From the NCBI GenBank assembly GCA_031267575.1, contig JAIRYN010000073.1:1-64000 (forward strand): a stretch of 64,000 bases of DNA. Reading direction: 5' to 3'. This document shows positions 18,318 to 28,164 of the stretch, one piece after another; within the stretch, counting starts at the first letter, position 1, and each line of letters starts with the position of its first letter. Source of the DNA: Synergistaceae bacterium (lineage in GTDB: Bacteria; Synergistota; Synergistia; Synergistales; Aminobacteriaceae). Under the pieces are notes generated by a model. That model had not been told where the DNA came from, did no database searches, and saw nothing but the letters and a program-made list of their open reading frames with translations. Both the position numbers and the translations under genes were made by a program.

Positions 18318-19202
18318 ATGGAACAATTGATTCAACTGTCGGTTTATGGAGTTCAGCTTGGGGTTATTTACGCGTTGATTGCTCTGGGTTATACGATGGT
18401 GTACGGCATCATCAATCTCATTAACTTTGCCCACGGCGATTTCGTGATGATCGGGTCTTTTACAGCTTTTTTTGCGGTTAATCTCACAGGCGTCGGATTT
18501 TTCCCGGCCATCATCACCGCGATGCTCTTCCCCGCTATCTTGAGTATTCTCATAGAGCGCTTGGCTTATCGCCCGTTACGCAACAAGCCGCGTCTTTCGG
18601 CGCTGATCACGGCGATAGGCGTTTCCATTTTTCTTGAAAATTTCCCTCGCATGGTTCCCTTTATCGGCCCTAATTTCAGACGGTTTCCCGAACTTATCCC
18701 CATGCGTCACTTTTACCTATGGGGACAAGCGTCTATCAACACGATCCAGGTCACAAACATCGTAGCCTCCAGCGTACTACTCGTCCTTTTGATTTTTTTG
18801 GTCCAGTATACAAAAATGGGCAGGGCAATGCGCGCCGTCGCCTATAACAAAGACGCGGCCGCTCTGATGGGTATCGATGTCAATCGAGTCATTTCCTTTA
18901 CGTTTTTCATCGGAGCCGCCCTTGCTGGAGCTGGAGGGGTTCTCTACTCACTAACCTACCCGATGATTGATGTTTTAATGGGGGTTTGGCTAGGGACGAA
19001 AGCCTTCATCGCCGCGGTCTTCGGAGGGATTGGATCAATTCCGGGTGCCGTGCTTGGAGGTCTATTGATGGGGATCATCGAGGTTTTCGCGACCGCGGTC
19101 TACTCCGAACTGGGTTATGGATCGAGTTTTGTCGTGCTGATCCTCGTTTTGCTATTCAGACCTTCGGGTCTTTTAGGCAAAGCTCCATTAGATAAAGTAT
19201 GA
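18318..19202 (+). CDS. livH: Liv-type ABC permease, LivH-like
   Basis: 294-aa inner-membrane subunit. It starts MEQLIQLSVYGVQLGVIYAL and carries the LivH signature INLINFAHGDFVMIG, with AFIAAVFGGIGSIPGAVLGG near the C-terminus. The ATG at 18318 is preferred because AAGGAAG lies ten bases upstream and the family starts here; an upstream in-frame start would add an unrelated basic stretch. Confidence 0.9.
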   Translation: MEQLIQLSVYGVQLGVIYALIALGYTMVYGIINLINFAHGDFVMIGSFTAFFAVNLTGVGFFPAIITAMLFPAILSILIERLAYRPLRNKPRLSALITAIGVSIFLENFPRMVPFIGPNFRRFPELIPMRHFYLWGQASINTIQVTNIVASSVLLVLLIFLVQYTKMGRAMRAVAYNKDAAALMGIDVNRVISFTFFIGAALAGAGGVLYSLTYPMIDVLMGVWLGTKAFIAAVFGGIGSIPGAVLGGLLMGIIEVFATAVYSELGYGSSFVVLILVLLFRPSGLLGKAPLDKV

Positions 19203-19245
19203 TTAAAGTATGATAAATAAAGTATGATTAGGGTATGATCATGGA
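19190..19245. repeat. AAAGTATGATT tandem repeats at the livH-livM junction
   Basis: Four imperfect copies of (TA)AAGTATGATTA span the livH stop codon and the gap before livM. Confidence 0.7.
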
Positions 19246-20257
19246 AAAAACGACAACAAGAATGATCGTGGCAAAAATCAAAGATTACGCCCCCGCGTTA
19301 GGGCTTTTCGTCTTTTACCTCGTCTGTATCCAGCTCCGTCAGGCAGGTTACGTCAAAAACTACTGGCTTCAGGTTTTGATGTTTGCCTTAATCAACGGTA
19401 TGGTGACGCTGGGACTTTACCTTATCAACGGCATCACGGGGCAATTTTCGATCGGTCAGGCGGGCTTCATTTCGGTCGGCGCTTATTCCTCAGGAGCTGT
19501 GACCACCCTTCTTTTCAATTTTCCTCCTCTTTCCGTCTACGTGAAGCCCTTCGTTTTTTTGCTGAGTATTGCGGTAGGGGGGATTGTCGCGGGAATCTGC
19601 GGCTATCTCATCGGGCGCCCCTCATTACGGCTGAAAGGAGATTATCTGGCCATCGTGACCTTGGCGTTCGGGGAAATTTTGCGCGCCATCATTCGCTGCA
19701 TTCCCCAGGTAGGCGGCCCCCGTGGCTTTACGGGCATTCCTAGGTACAGCACGCTCGGATGGATCGTCGTGTTTTTCGGTCTTACCGTGTGGCTGATGAG
19801 AAATTACATCCATTCCTCCTTCGGCCGAGCCTGCGTCTCTATCCGCGAGGACGAGCTGGCGTCCGAGACGATGGGAGTCGACACCACACGATACAAAGTG
19901 CAGGCTTTCGTCCTCGGCGCGATGATCGCCGGCGTCGCTGGGGCTCTGCTTGCCCATGTTCTGGGGTTTTTGCACCCTGATCAGTTCAACTACATTCGTT
20001 CGACGGACTTCCTCGTTTATCTTTACGCGGGAGGCGCCGGCACCATGAGCGGCGCCATCGTCGGAGCCTCTCTCTTGACGATTCTTCCTGAGGCTTTACG
20101 CTTTCTAGCCGGTTGGCGCTTGGTCATCTATGGTATCGTTCTCGTGTTGATGATGCTCTATCGCCCCACTGGCATCTGCGGCGGAAAAGAATTTCCTTTT
20201 CTTATTCCTCATGTAGAGCGCGACGCTCTTTCGGAGAACGGTTGGGAAACGCCATGA
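19235..20257 (+). CDS. livM: Liv-type ABC permease, LivM-like
   Basis: 340-aa inner-membrane subunit. Motifs: NGITGQFSIGQAGFISVGAY near residue 68, and the EAA-type loop with GADTTRY-like VDTTRYK. It pairs with LivH to form the channel. The start is ATG 19235 or the in-frame ATG 19241; neither has a strong ribosome site, and the junction is altered by tandem repeats. The stop overlaps livG (ATGA). Confidence 0.88.
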   Translation: MIMEKTTTRMIVAKIKDYAPALGLFVFYLVCIQLRQAGYVKNYWLQVLMFALINGMVTLGLYLINGITGQFSIGQAGFISVGAYSSGAVTTLLFNFPPLSVYVKPFVFLLSIAVGGIVAGICGYLIGRPSLRLKGDYLAIVTLAFGEILRAIIRCIPQVGGPRGFTGIPRYSTLGWIVVFFGLTVWLMRNYIHSSFGRACVSIREDELASETMGVDTTRYKVQAFVLGAMIAGVAGALLAHVLGFLHPDQFNYIRSTDFLVYLYAGGAGTMSGAIVGASLLTILPEALRFLAGWRLVIYGIVLVLMMLYRPTGICGGKEFPFLIPHVERDALSENGWETP

Positions 20258-21102
20258 CCAAGATAACGTCGGCAAAGTCTTCCAAGAAATATTTGCTGAA
20301 GGTCGAAAAGAAGGAATATCTGCTGAAGGTCGAAAAGATCGGGATTCGATTTGGCGGGTTGCAGGCTGTGAGTGAATTCGACCTTAATCTCGCGTCCGGC
20401 GGGCTCTACGGGATTATCGGCCCCAACGGGGCAGGGAAAACGACGGTTTTCAACATGCTCACGGGTATCTATCGTCCGACGGAGGGGAGTATTCTCTTCA
20501 AAGGCAAGGAGTGGTCTGAGGGCAAGGATATGGTCGGCAAAAAAATTCACGACTTTACCGCCGCCGGAATAGGGCGAACCTTTCAGAACGTCAGGCTCTT
20601 CAAAAATTTGTCGATTTTGGAGAACATCGAGATCGCTTTGCACCGGAGCGTTCAATATGGATTGATGTCCGCGTTGTTCCGAACTTCCGTCATGAGGCGA
20701 AGAGAGAAAGAAATTCAAGACAAGGCGATCGCTCTTCTGAAGCGACTGGGGCTTTTGTCTCACCTGGACAAAAAGGCGAGCAGCCTCCCCTATGGTTTGC
20801 AGCGGCGTCTCGAAATCGCCAGGGCGCTTGCGACTTCCCCGACGCTACTCCTGCTGGATGAGCCCGCCGCGGGAATGAACCCTCAGGAGATCGACCAATT
20901 GATTGAAGACATTCGGTGGATCCAGGACGAATTTGCCCTGACGGTGCTTCTGATCGAACACCATATGGCGTTAGTAATGGCGCTGTGCGATGACATCACG
21001 GTGATGAATTTTGGCAGGATCATCGCCGGTGGGCCTCCGGACGCGATCAAAAACGACCGGACGGTTGTCGAGGCCTACCTGGGAAAAGGAGGCAACTTCT
21101 AG
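20254..21102 (+). CDS. livG: Liv-type ABC ATPase, LivG-like
   Basis: 282 aa. Walker A GPNGAGKTT at about residue 60, a signature region (LPYGLQRRLEIARAL) and Walker B LLLLDEPAAGMNP, the LivG hallmark. Its ATG overlaps the livM stop. The N-terminus carries a tandem in-frame duplication (KYLLKVEK, then KEYLLKVEK) placed before the normal LivG start, adding about ten residues. Confidence 0.92.
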   Translation: MTKITSAKSSKKYLLKVEKKEYLLKVEKIGIRFGGLQAVSEFDLNLASGGLYGIIGPNGAGKTTVFNMLTGIYRPTEGSILFKGKEWSEGKDMVGKKIHDFTAAGIGRTFQNVRLFKNLSILENIEIALHRSVQYGLMSALFRTSVMRRREKEIQDKAIALLKRLGLLSHLDKKASSLPYGLQRRLEIARALATSPTLLLLDEPAAGMNPQEIDQLIEDIRWIQDEFALTVLLIEHHMALVMALCDDITVMNFGRIIAGGPPDAIKNDRTVVEAYLGKGGNF

Positions 21103-21810
21103 ATGCTTCTGGATGTCAAAAACCTGACAGTGAACTACGACGTTATAGAGGCGGTCAAGGGGGTGTCCTTTTTCGTGGGAGAAAAGGAAATCGTCGCGTT
21201 GATCGGGGCCAACGGGGCTGGAAAGACCAGCATTCTTCGGGCGATATCGGGGCTTGCCGACATCCGGCAGGGACAGATCCTCTACGGCTCCACCGATCTT
21301 GTTGGTAAACCTCCCCACGACATCGTAAAACTCGGCATATCCCATGTGCCGGAGGGCAGGTTGATTTTCGCCCCTTTGAGCGTGAAGGAAAACCTTCTAC
21401 TCGGCGCCTACACCCGGAATGACAAGCAGAACTTCAAAGCGGATCTCGAAAACATTTTTACCATCTTTCCCCGCCTTAAAGAACGTTTAAGTCAAGTTGG
21501 GGGAACGCTATCGGGAGGCGAACAGCAGATGCTCGCCATAGGTCGGGCCATGATGAGCCACTGTCGTCTGCTTCTGCTGGACGAACCCTCTATGGGCCTC
21601 GCTCCGATTCTGGTGGAAGAGGTTTTTTCCACGATTCTCAAACTGAAGGAAATGGAAACGCCCGTCCTTTTAGTGGAGCAAAACGCGAACATGGCGCTTT
21701 CTTTGGCGGATCGCGTCTACGTGCTGGAGACGGGAAGGGTCACCTTATCGGGTAAAGCCTCCGACATCGCTGAAATGGACGAAGTTCGGGCCTCTTATTT
21801 AGGCAAATAG
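21103..21810 (+). CDS. livF: Liv-type ABC ATPase, LivF-like
   Basis: 235 aa. Walker A GANGAGKTS, signature LSGGEQQMLAIGRAMM and Walker B LLLLDEPSMGLAP are typical of LivF. It starts directly after the livG stop. Last gene of the importer; a TnpB remnant follows. Confidence 0.93.
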   Translation: MLLDVKNLTVNYDVIEAVKGVSFFVGEKEIVALIGANGAGKTSILRAISGLADIRQGQILYGSTDLVGKPPHDIVKLGISHVPEGRLIFAPLSVKENLLLGAYTRNDKQNFKADLENIFTIFPRLKERLSQVGGTLSGGEQQMLAIGRAMMSHCRLLLLDEPSMGLAPILVEEVFSTILKLKEMETPVLLVEQNANMALSLADRVYVLETGRVTLSGKASDIAEMDEVRASYLGK

Positions 21811-21825
21811 AAAATATTCGGGGAA

Positions 21826-22197
21826 TTTAAGTTATATAAGCTATAATTAGAGACACTGTTTTTCACCGACATTTTTTACGGTAAAGCGCTGAGAAAGCCA
21901 ACGGTTTCAGCTGTGGGATGGGAATTGCAACACCGCCAACGGCGGCGTTTGTTTTGTATTTGGTTTCTTGTCATATGTCTACTTTCATGTTAAACTTCTT
22001 CAATAACTTATTAACGTGAAATGCGGAGCGGAATACGACTGGGATACTGATGTGGCTGTAAATATTCTCAGAGTGGGGCATCCACTCTTAGGGGACATCC
22101 ACTCTTAAAGGAGAAAACGTGAGACCGGTTTCAGTCGACTGTCTTTGTCGATCTTAGAATCCTACACTTTATTAGTGGTGGGAGTATGTCAAGTTCA
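21826..22197 (+). mobile_element. IS605/TnpB-type remnant, inverted partner of 16188-16530
   Basis: A frame from about 22013 reads NVKCGAEYDWDTDVAVNILR and stops near 22107, the TnpB tail. It is followed by a right end finishing GTGGGAGTATGTCAAG. The adjoining CCAACGGCGGCG and GAAAGCCAACGG segments match the minus-strand copy. It starts with ATAAGCTATAAT, as the dispersed repeats do. The upstream two-thirds of tnpB are lost. Confidence 0.7.
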
Positions 22198-22235
22198 TTT
22201 GTATTCATCATATTTCATTGGGAGGGGTTGTTGTT

Positions 22236-23228
22236 ATGAAAAAGTTCGTTTCACTATTTGCGATTTTGCTTGTTTTTGCCGCTAGCGCTTCGTTTGCTGC
22301 GCCCGTCAAACTTGTGGTCGCTCACAACCAGACCTCGCAGGAGAATCCGTACCAGTATGGGATGCTCAAGTTCAAGGAAGCCGCGGAGAGACTGTCAAAC
22401 GGGGAATTTTCCGTTGATGTGCACGCTGGGACCATTGGCACCAATGAAGACGAACTTGTCGAGAAAATCCAGCTCAGCGCGGCGGATGTCGTTGTCGTGT
22501 CCCCCGGATTCATGACGAAAATCGGTATTCCCGAAGTGGACATGTTCTCACTCCTCTACCTCTTTAGCGGATTTACCCACTGGGAGAAGGTTGTCGATGG
22601 AGAGCCCGGCGCGGCGCTTGCCAAAATCATCAACGAAAAATCAAACAACACCTTCCGTATCTCCGCTTATTGGTCCGCGGGTGTGCGAAACTACTACGGT
22701 AAAAAGCCGATCGAGAAGGTCGACGATCTGAAGGGAATGAAGATCCGCACGCAGATGTCAGGGGTCGTCGCCGATTTCTGGAAGAAAACCGGCGCGATTC
22801 CCACACAAGTTGCCTGGGGTGAACTCTATCAAGCTCTCCAGCAAGGAATCGTGGATTCCGCGGAGAACGACTACACCAACTTCAGCCTTCTCGACCATCA
22901 TAAGACCGCCAACGGTAAGTTCATCACGGAGACCGAACACGACTTCACCACTCGTGTGGTTTTGATGAACGGCAAAAAATGGGATTCCTACAGCGATCAG
23001 CAGAGGGCCTGGATCACGCAGGCGCTAGAAGAGGCCACAGCGGAAGAGCGCAAAGTGACCTACGAAGACCTAGGCAAATCCAAGGAACGCGTTTTGTCGG
23101 ACGGCGCTAAAGTCAATACGATTGATAAGGCTCCTTTTATCGCCATCGCCATACCCATCCAGGACGAACTCGCCAAACGTCTTGGTATGGAATCCTTCCT
23201 AAAGTCAATAAGAGACCTGGCTCAATAA
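22236..23228 (+). CDS. dctP: TRAP-transporter substrate-binding protein (DctP family)
   Basis: 330 aa. Signal peptide MKKFVSLFAILLVFAASASFA, then the DctP fold (VVAHNQTSQENPYQYGMLKF). LKGMKIRTQMSG carries the conserved carboxylate-binding Arg. It binds an organic acid in the periplasm for the QM permease. Start: ATG 22236 after GGGAGGGG. The last ten codons including the stop are tandemly duplicated just downstream (23199-23228 and 23229-23258). Confidence 0.92.
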   Translation: MKKFVSLFAILLVFAASASFAAPVKLVVAHNQTSQENPYQYGMLKFKEAAERLSNGEFSVDVHAGTIGTNEDELVEKIQLSAADVVVVSPGFMTKIGIPEVDMFSLLYLFSGFTHWEKVVDGEPGAALAKIINEKSNNTFRISAYWSAGVRNYYGKKPIEKVDDLKGMKIRTQMSGVVADFWKKTGAIPTQVAWGELYQALQQGIVDSAENDYTNFSLLDHHKTANGKFITETEHDFTTRVVLMNGKKWDSYSDQQRAWITQALEEATAEERKVTYEDLGKSKERVLSDGAKVNTIDKAPFIAIAIPIQDELAKRLGMESFLKSIRDLAQ

Positions 23229-23258
23229 CTAAAGTCAATAAGAGACCTAGCTCAATAA
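23199..23258 (+). repeat. 30-base tandem duplication of the dctP 3' end
   Basis: CTAAAGTCAATAAGAGACCT... occurs twice back to back, with one base changed. The second copy lies outside the gene. Confidence 0.9.
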
Positions 23259-23289
23259 CCTAGACTCCAGGGGTTGTTCCATTTATTTT

Positions 23290-23319
23290 ATTACCCCTCC
23301 TTTCGCAAGGAGGGGTAAT
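23290..23319 (+). other. Intercistronic hairpin dctP-dctQ
   Basis: Near-perfect 13-base stem ATTACCCCTCCTT/AAGGAGGGGTAAT. It probably terminates part of the transcripts and protects dctP mRNA. Confidence 0.75.
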
Positions 23320-23407
23320 TTTGGACGTAGCAGCCTGGCATTGGTGAGCTCATAGCCTGTGCTTGAATAGCCTAGATGGCCTGTGTTTTATAGGAGGGGA
23401 CTGTATT

Positions 23408-23887
23408 GTGAAGAAGTGCGTGAAGATTGTTGTGCGTTTACAAGAAGCGGCTGGCACGTTACTATTGGCCGTCTTTTTTGCCGCGATACTTGCCCAGATC
23501 ATGGCGAGATATATGAAAATTCCGCTGCTCTGGACGGAAGAGCTGGCCAACTATTCGTTCATCTGGGCGGTCTTTATGGGTGCGTCCGTAATGGTCTATT
23601 ATAAGGCGCATTTTTGTTTCACCTTTTTCAAGGATTACTTCAAGGGTCGAATGGCCGCAGTTTACGATATTTTCGTCTGCGCGATACTACTGACTTTCAC
23701 AGTTCCCATGTTCCTCTACGGAGTTAATGTGACCTGGACGTTCTGGAACTACAACTGGATTACGTTGCCGTGGATCAGGATGGGGTACACGTGGCTCTGC
23801 CTGCCGATCATGGGATTCACGATGTCATTTTACATTATGGCGCTGATGCTCGAAGACTTACAAGTTGTGCTAAGGAGGAACGCCTGA
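23408..23887 (+). CDS. dctQ: TRAP-transporter small permease (DctQ family)
   Basis: 159 aa, four predicted membrane helices. The motif IPLLWTEELANYSFIWAVFMG is the DctQ hallmark. The GTG at 23408 was chosen because AGGAGGGG lies eight bases upstream. The stop overlaps the dctM start (TGATG). Confidence 0.9.
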   Translation: MKKCVKIVVRLQEAAGTLLLAVFFAAILAQIMARYMKIPLLWTEELANYSFIWAVFMGASVMVYYKAHFCFTFFKDYFKGRMAAVYDIFVCAILLTFTVPMFLYGVNVTWTFWNYNWITLPWIRMGYTWLCLPIMGFTMSFYIMALMLEDLQVVLRRNA

Positions 23888-25170
23888 TGGAATGGTGGGT
23901 TTACGTCGCGCTATTTGTGTTGCTGATTTTTTTGGGAGTGCCAATCGCTTTTGTTATCGGGATCGTTTCCTTGCTGGGAGTGGCCGGCATTCCCTTCACG
24001 CCGAACATCACGGTGTTCATGAAAATGTTCAATGGTCTGAACTCGTTCGTCCTGCTGGCCATTCCGCTATTCGTGCTGGCCGCCAATCTGATGAACCACG
24101 GTAAGATCACGAAGATGCTGGTCGATTTATGCATCGCCGCTATGGGGAACATCCGCGGGGGACTGGCTCACGCGAACATTTTGGTGTCGATGATTTTTGC
24201 GGGCGTTTCTGGGTCAGCCCAAGCGGACACCGCGGGAATAGGGAACATGCTCATCCCTGCGATGATCGAGACGGGATACGACAAAGAAACATCGGTCGGT
24301 GTAACAGCCGCGTCTTCGACGATCGGGGTCATTATTCCGCCAAGCATTCCAATGGTCGTCTATTCGGGCCTGACCAACGCCTCCGTCGCGGCGCTCTTCA
24401 TTAGCGGCATGGTCCCCGGCATTCTGATCGGGATCGTTATGATGGGGATCGTCGTCTGGAAGGGGCGAAGACTGAACTTCCCGATCTACGAGAAAGCGAA
24501 TCGGAAGGAAGTCTGGCAGCTTTTCCGAAAATCGTTTCCAGCTCTGCTTGCTCCCATCATCATTGTCGGCGGTATCAGCACCGGTTGGTACACGCCCACG
24601 GAGGCGGCCGCCTTCGCTTCGATTTACTCTATGATCATCAGTTTGTTCGTTTACAAAACCCTCAGACTGAGGGACCTGCCCGAAATCCTTCGGGAGACGC
24701 TGAAGCTGAGTTCTCTGTCGCTCTTCGCTCTCGCCACGGCCAGCGCTTTGGGGGAGTTGCTGGGGTACTACAAGGTCGCAGACCACGTTGCGACTTTTTT
24801 TTCCCTCTACATCACGAGCGCGAACGTCTTCATGCTGATGGTGATCGCGTTTTTCCTCTTCCTTGGGACGTTCATGGACGCGATTCCCGCCATGATCCTC
24901 TTCACGCCCGTGTTGCTCCCTGTGGCGTCTAGCCTTGGAATATCGTCGATTCACCTGGGGCTCGTAACCGTCATCACGCTTGCCATCGGCCTAGTAACGC
25001 CGCCTTACGGCCTGTGTCTTCTGATCGCGAGTTCTATCGCCGACCTTTCGATTGAGCGTTCTCTTTGGGGCGTCCTACCCTACATTTCGTCATTGCTCAT
25101 TATCCTCATTCTAGTGGCGCTTTTCCCGTCGATTGCCTTTTTCGTCCCGCGCTTACTTGGGTTGATGTGA
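23887..25170 (+). CDS. dctM: TRAP-transporter large permease (DctM family)
   Basis: 427 aa with about 12 helices. Typical stretches: FLGVPIAFVIGIVSLLG, SGSAQADTAGIGNMLIPAM and IPPSIPMVVY. It forms the Na+-coupled channel for the ligand delivered by DctP. Start: ATG 23887 after AAGGAGG, overlapping the dctQ stop. The 25171-25397 gap holds an ACGGTCT/AGACCGT inverted repeat and a short GAGAGTTGAAC duplication, and no gene. Confidence 0.93.
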   Translation: MEWWVYVALFVLLIFLGVPIAFVIGIVSLLGVAGIPFTPNITVFMKMFNGLNSFVLLAIPLFVLAANLMNHGKITKMLVDLCIAAMGNIRGGLAHANILVSMIFAGVSGSAQADTAGIGNMLIPAMIETGYDKETSVGVTAASSTIGVIIPPSIPMVVYSGLTNASVAALFISGMVPGILIGIVMMGIVVWKGRRLNFPIYEKANRKEVWQLFRKSFPALLAPIIIVGGISTGWYTPTEAAAFASIYSMIISLFVYKTLRLRDLPEILRETLKLSSLSLFALATASALGELLGYYKVADHVATFFSLYITSANVFMLMVIAFFLFLGTFMDAIPAMILFTPVLLPVASSLGISSIHLGLVTVITLAIGLVTPPYGLCLLIASSIADLSIERSLWGVLPYISSLLIILILVALFPSIAFFVPRLLGLM

Positions 25171-25397
25171 GAAAAAATACTATTAAGGACGGTCTAGGGA
25201 TACAGCCCCAGACCGTTAAGAAAGGATTTGAGCAAGGAGTGTTTTGGTTTGTTTCACGTCGGTGTGACGTGACATTGATAGTTTATCCCATTCGCCCCGA
25301 AACAAAAGGGAAAAATACTATAATTCGACTACATGGAATTACTAATACCATGAGAGTTGAACTGAGAGTTGAACGAGGTATGTCGGGCGCGTGTTTT

Positions 25398-26573
25398 TCA
25401 AAAATCCACCAGCTTCCCTGAGAATGTGCAGCTCAAGAGTTTTTCCATTTCCGCCGGCGTGATCGGCCTCGGGTTGGCGCCCGTGCAGGCATCCCCAACC
25501 GCCAGCTCGGCTATCGAAGACAGCTTCGATTTAAACTCGGCTTCCTGAATGCCAAACTCTTTGAGTGTCGCGGGGATTTCCAGAATCTTGTTCATTTTGT
25601 CGATTTTGTCGCAAAGCGCCTGTACCAGACCCGCCTCGCTCGTGGCGGACAGACCGACGAAGCGGGCAATGTCCGCGTAACGGCTTGCCGCGTTCACCGC
25701 GTTGTATTTGATCACGAAAGGAAGGTAAATCGCGTTGGCGCAACCATGTGGGATGTGCCCTGTGGAAAACGCGGCCCCCGTCTTGTGAGCCATGGAATGA
25801 GTGATCCCCAAAAGCGCGTTGGAAAATGCCATCCCCGCTAGACACTGCGCATAGTGCATCTGTTCTCTGGCGCTCATGTCTCCTTTCCACGAGGAGACCA
25901 GGTAGTCGAACACCATTTGGATCGCCTTCAAGGCCAGGGGATCGGTGAAGGGGGAATGACATACGGAAACATAGGCTTCAATCGCGTGAGTTAGAGCATC
26001 CATACCCGTGTGAGCCGTAAGTGTCGGCGGCATGGTCTCGGCGATCAGCGGATCAAGGATGGCCACGTCCGGCGTGATGTTGAAGTCGGCCAGAGGGTAT
26101 TTGACCCCTTTGGAGTAGTCCGTTATGACGGAAAACGCCGTCACTTCCGTGGCCGTTCCTGAGGTGGAGGGAATCGCCGCGAATCTCGCTTTTTGGCGCA
26201 GCTCAGGAAAGCTGAAGGGCGTTATGAGCGACTCGAATGTCGTATTGGGGTACTCGTAAAAGGCCCACATGGCCTTGGCGGCGTCAATGGGAGATCCTCC
26301 ACCGATAGACACGATCCAGTCCGGCTGAAACTCCCTCATGGCCTCGGCGCCCTTCATCACCGTTTCGACAGAGGGATCCGGCTCCACACCCTCGAAAAGC
26401 TGTGTCTCCATCCCCGCTTCTTTGAGGTAGGCGACGGTTTTGTCCAGAAAACCAAAGCGCTTCATGGATCCTCCGCCCACTACGATAATGGCCTTTTTCC
26501 CCTTCAGCGTCTTCAATACCTCCAGAGAATTTTTCCCATAGTAAACATCTCTCGGCAGCGTAAATCTCGGCAT
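25398..26573 (-). CDS. Iron-containing alcohol dehydrogenase
   Basis: 391-aa group III Fe-dependent NAD(P)H alcohol/aldehyde oxidoreductase. N-terminal nucleotide-binding motif SIGGGSPIDAAKA. The metal ligands are visible in TGMDALTHAIEAY (Asp, His) and GITHSMAHKTGA plus GHIPHGCANA (His). It interconverts aldehydes and alcohols as a fermentative electron sink. A GGGGGAG ribosome site precedes the ATG. It is monocistronic; the natural substrate is unknown. Confidence 0.92.
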   Translation of the reverse strand: MPRFTLPRDVYYGKNSLEVLKTLKGKKAIIVVGGGSMKRFGFLDKTVAYLKEAGMETQLFEGVEPDPSVETVMKGAEAMREFQPDWIVSIGGGSPIDAAKAMWAFYEYPNTTFESLITPFSFPELRQKARFAAIPSTSGTATEVTAFSVITDYSKGVKYPLADFNITPDVAILDPLIAETMPPTLTAHTGMDALTHAIEAYVSVCHSPFTDPLALKAIQMVFDYLVSSWKGDMSAREQMHYAQCLAGMAFSNALLGITHSMAHKTGAAFSTGHIPHGCANAIYLPFVIKYNAVNAASRYADIARFVGLSATSEAGLVQALCDKIDKMNKILEIPATLKEFGIQEAEFKSKLSSIAELAVGDACTGANPRPITPAEMEKLLSCTFSGKLVDF

Positions 26574-26741
26574 TTTAACTCCCCCTTATCTAGAGATCAA
26601 ATTATTTTATATTATATTACTCCGGTATGGAAAAACGACGACGAAAAATTTCTACTGCTATATCTAAAAATTTCTACTGTCATATCTATGTTGAGTATAC
26701 GGAAAGTTTTTCTCTTCACGGATCCCGATGCCATGCGATAA

Positions 26742-26785
26742 TAGGAGATAGAGAAGTAGGAGATAGAGCAGTAGGAGATAAAGAA
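26742..26785. repeat. Tandem repeat GGAGATAGAGAAGTA
   Basis: Three copies of a 15-base unit lie upstream of the MFS gene. They contain purine-rich stretches that could mimic ribosome sites. Confidence 0.8.
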
Positions 26786-26853
26786 GAGTGAAACATCAAA
26801 ACGGTTGTCGTTTTTTTTTCCTTGGCCGGCTAATACAACAAGAGGTGAGCCTT

Positions 26854-28164
26854 GTGCAAAATCGAAATCAATTCGCGCTCTTTCGTTCGCGTCGTTTTCT
26901 ACCGCTTTTTCTGACACAGTTCTTAGGCGCTTTCAACGACAATTTTTTCAAAAGCGCTATGGTGATGCTGATTACCTATCGCCTGGCGGAGGAGGCCGGA
27001 TATGACTCCCGCATTCTGGTCAACGTCGCGGGCGGTGTCTTCATCCTGCCCTTTTTCCTTTTTTCCGCCACGGCGGGACAATTAGCCGACAAGTACGAAC
27101 GGTCGTTTCTAGTGCAGCTCATTAAAATCGCGGAGATCGTGGTCATGGCAGGAGCCGCTCTGGGTTTTTACCTTGAGAACGTCTACTGGCTGATGGTTGT
27201 TTTGTTTTTGATGGGGGCGCAGTCCACCTTTTTTGGACCACTCAAGTACAGCATCCTGCCTCAACATTTGAGCGAAGACGAATTGATCGCCGGCAACGGG
27301 TTGATTCAGATGGGGACATTCCTCTCCATCCTGACGGGCACAATTTTCGGTGGGCTTTCCATCTTACGTCAGGGGGGCATTTATTTGGTCAGCGTTTTGG
27401 TCGTCGGCATCGCCACGGTGGGCTGGTGGTCCAGCCGGCATATTCCCAGAACCCGTCCTGTCGCTCCCGATCTGAAACTCTCGGCTCACATCGCGAAAGA
27501 CACCTACAAAATCGTGGCCGACGTCCTTCCTTACAAGGACATTTTCCTCTCTATTCTAGGAATTTCCTGGTTTTGGTTGGTCGGCACGACTTTTCTTTCG
27601 CAATTTCCCACTTACGCCAAGCTGGTCATTGGCGCGGACGAACAGGTCGCCACGCTGTTTTTAGCTGTTTTCTCCGTTGGGATCGGCCTTGGCTCCCTGG
27701 CTTGTAACGGGTTCCTGAAGGGTGAGGTATCGGGGCGTCACGTTCCCTGGGCCGCTGTGGCCATGTCTGTGGCCAGCGTCTTCCTGTATTTCGCGAGCCG
27801 GCGCCCTCCGCTGCTTCCTGAAACCCCTGAGGTAGGTCTTTTAGCGTTCCTAGCCTCCTGGCAAAACGCGGCGGTTCTGACGAGTCTCTTTGCTATCTCG
27901 TTTTCCGGAGGACTTTATATCGTGCCGCTTTACGCCATCATCCAAAGCCGTACAGACGAGGCTCGCATGGCGGGGGTCATCGCCTGCACAAACATCACGG
28001 ACTCGTTCTTTATGGTGGTTTCCGCCGTGGGAACCAGCTTTTTACTGGCCGCGGGATTTTCCATCCCCCAGATTTTTCTTGTCATGGCCATTTTGACCAT
28101 CTTTGCGGCTATTTTCATCCGCGCGGCTGTCCGCGGACAGTTGAGGAAACGAGGAGCTCTCTAA
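26854..28164 (+). CDS. MFS transporter, LplT (lysophospholipid carrier)-like
   Basis: 436 aa with about 12 membrane helices. The start RRFLPLFLTQFLGAFNDNFF and the loops AGQLADKYERSFLVQ and STFFGPLKYSILPQ are typical of LplT and of the carrier half of LplT-acyltransferase fusions; the acyltransferase part is absent. In that family the protein flips lysophospholipids across the inner membrane. The GTG at 26854 has AGAGGTGAG just upstream; an in-frame ATG at 26788 would add 22 non-conserved residues. Confidence 0.85.
   Translation: MQNRNQFALFRSRRFLPLFLTQFLGAFNDNFFKSAMVMLITYRLAEEAGYDSRILVNVAGGVFILPFFLFSATAGQLADKYERSFLVQLIKIAEIVVMAGAALGFYLENVYWLMVVLFLMGAQSTFFGPLKYSILPQHLSEDELIAGNGLIQMGTFLSILTGTIFGGLSILRQGGIYLVSVLVVGIATVGWWSSRHIPRTRPVAPDLKLSAHIAKDTYKIVADVLPYKDIFLSILGISWFWLVGTTFLSQFPTYAKLVIGADEQVATLFLAVFSVGIGLGSLACNGFLKGEVSGRHVPWAAVAMSVASVFLYFASRRPPLLPETPEVGLLAFLASWQNAAVLTSLFAISFSGGLYIVPLYAIIQSRTDEARMAGVIACTNITDSFFMVVSAVGTSFLLAAGFSIPQIFLVMAILTIFAAIFIRAAVRGQLRKRGAL

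Noticed and set aside
16188-22197. Classical composite transposon carrying the Liv importer
   Set aside because: IS605-type elements move as single strands and both copies are decayed remnants, so present mobility is not supported.
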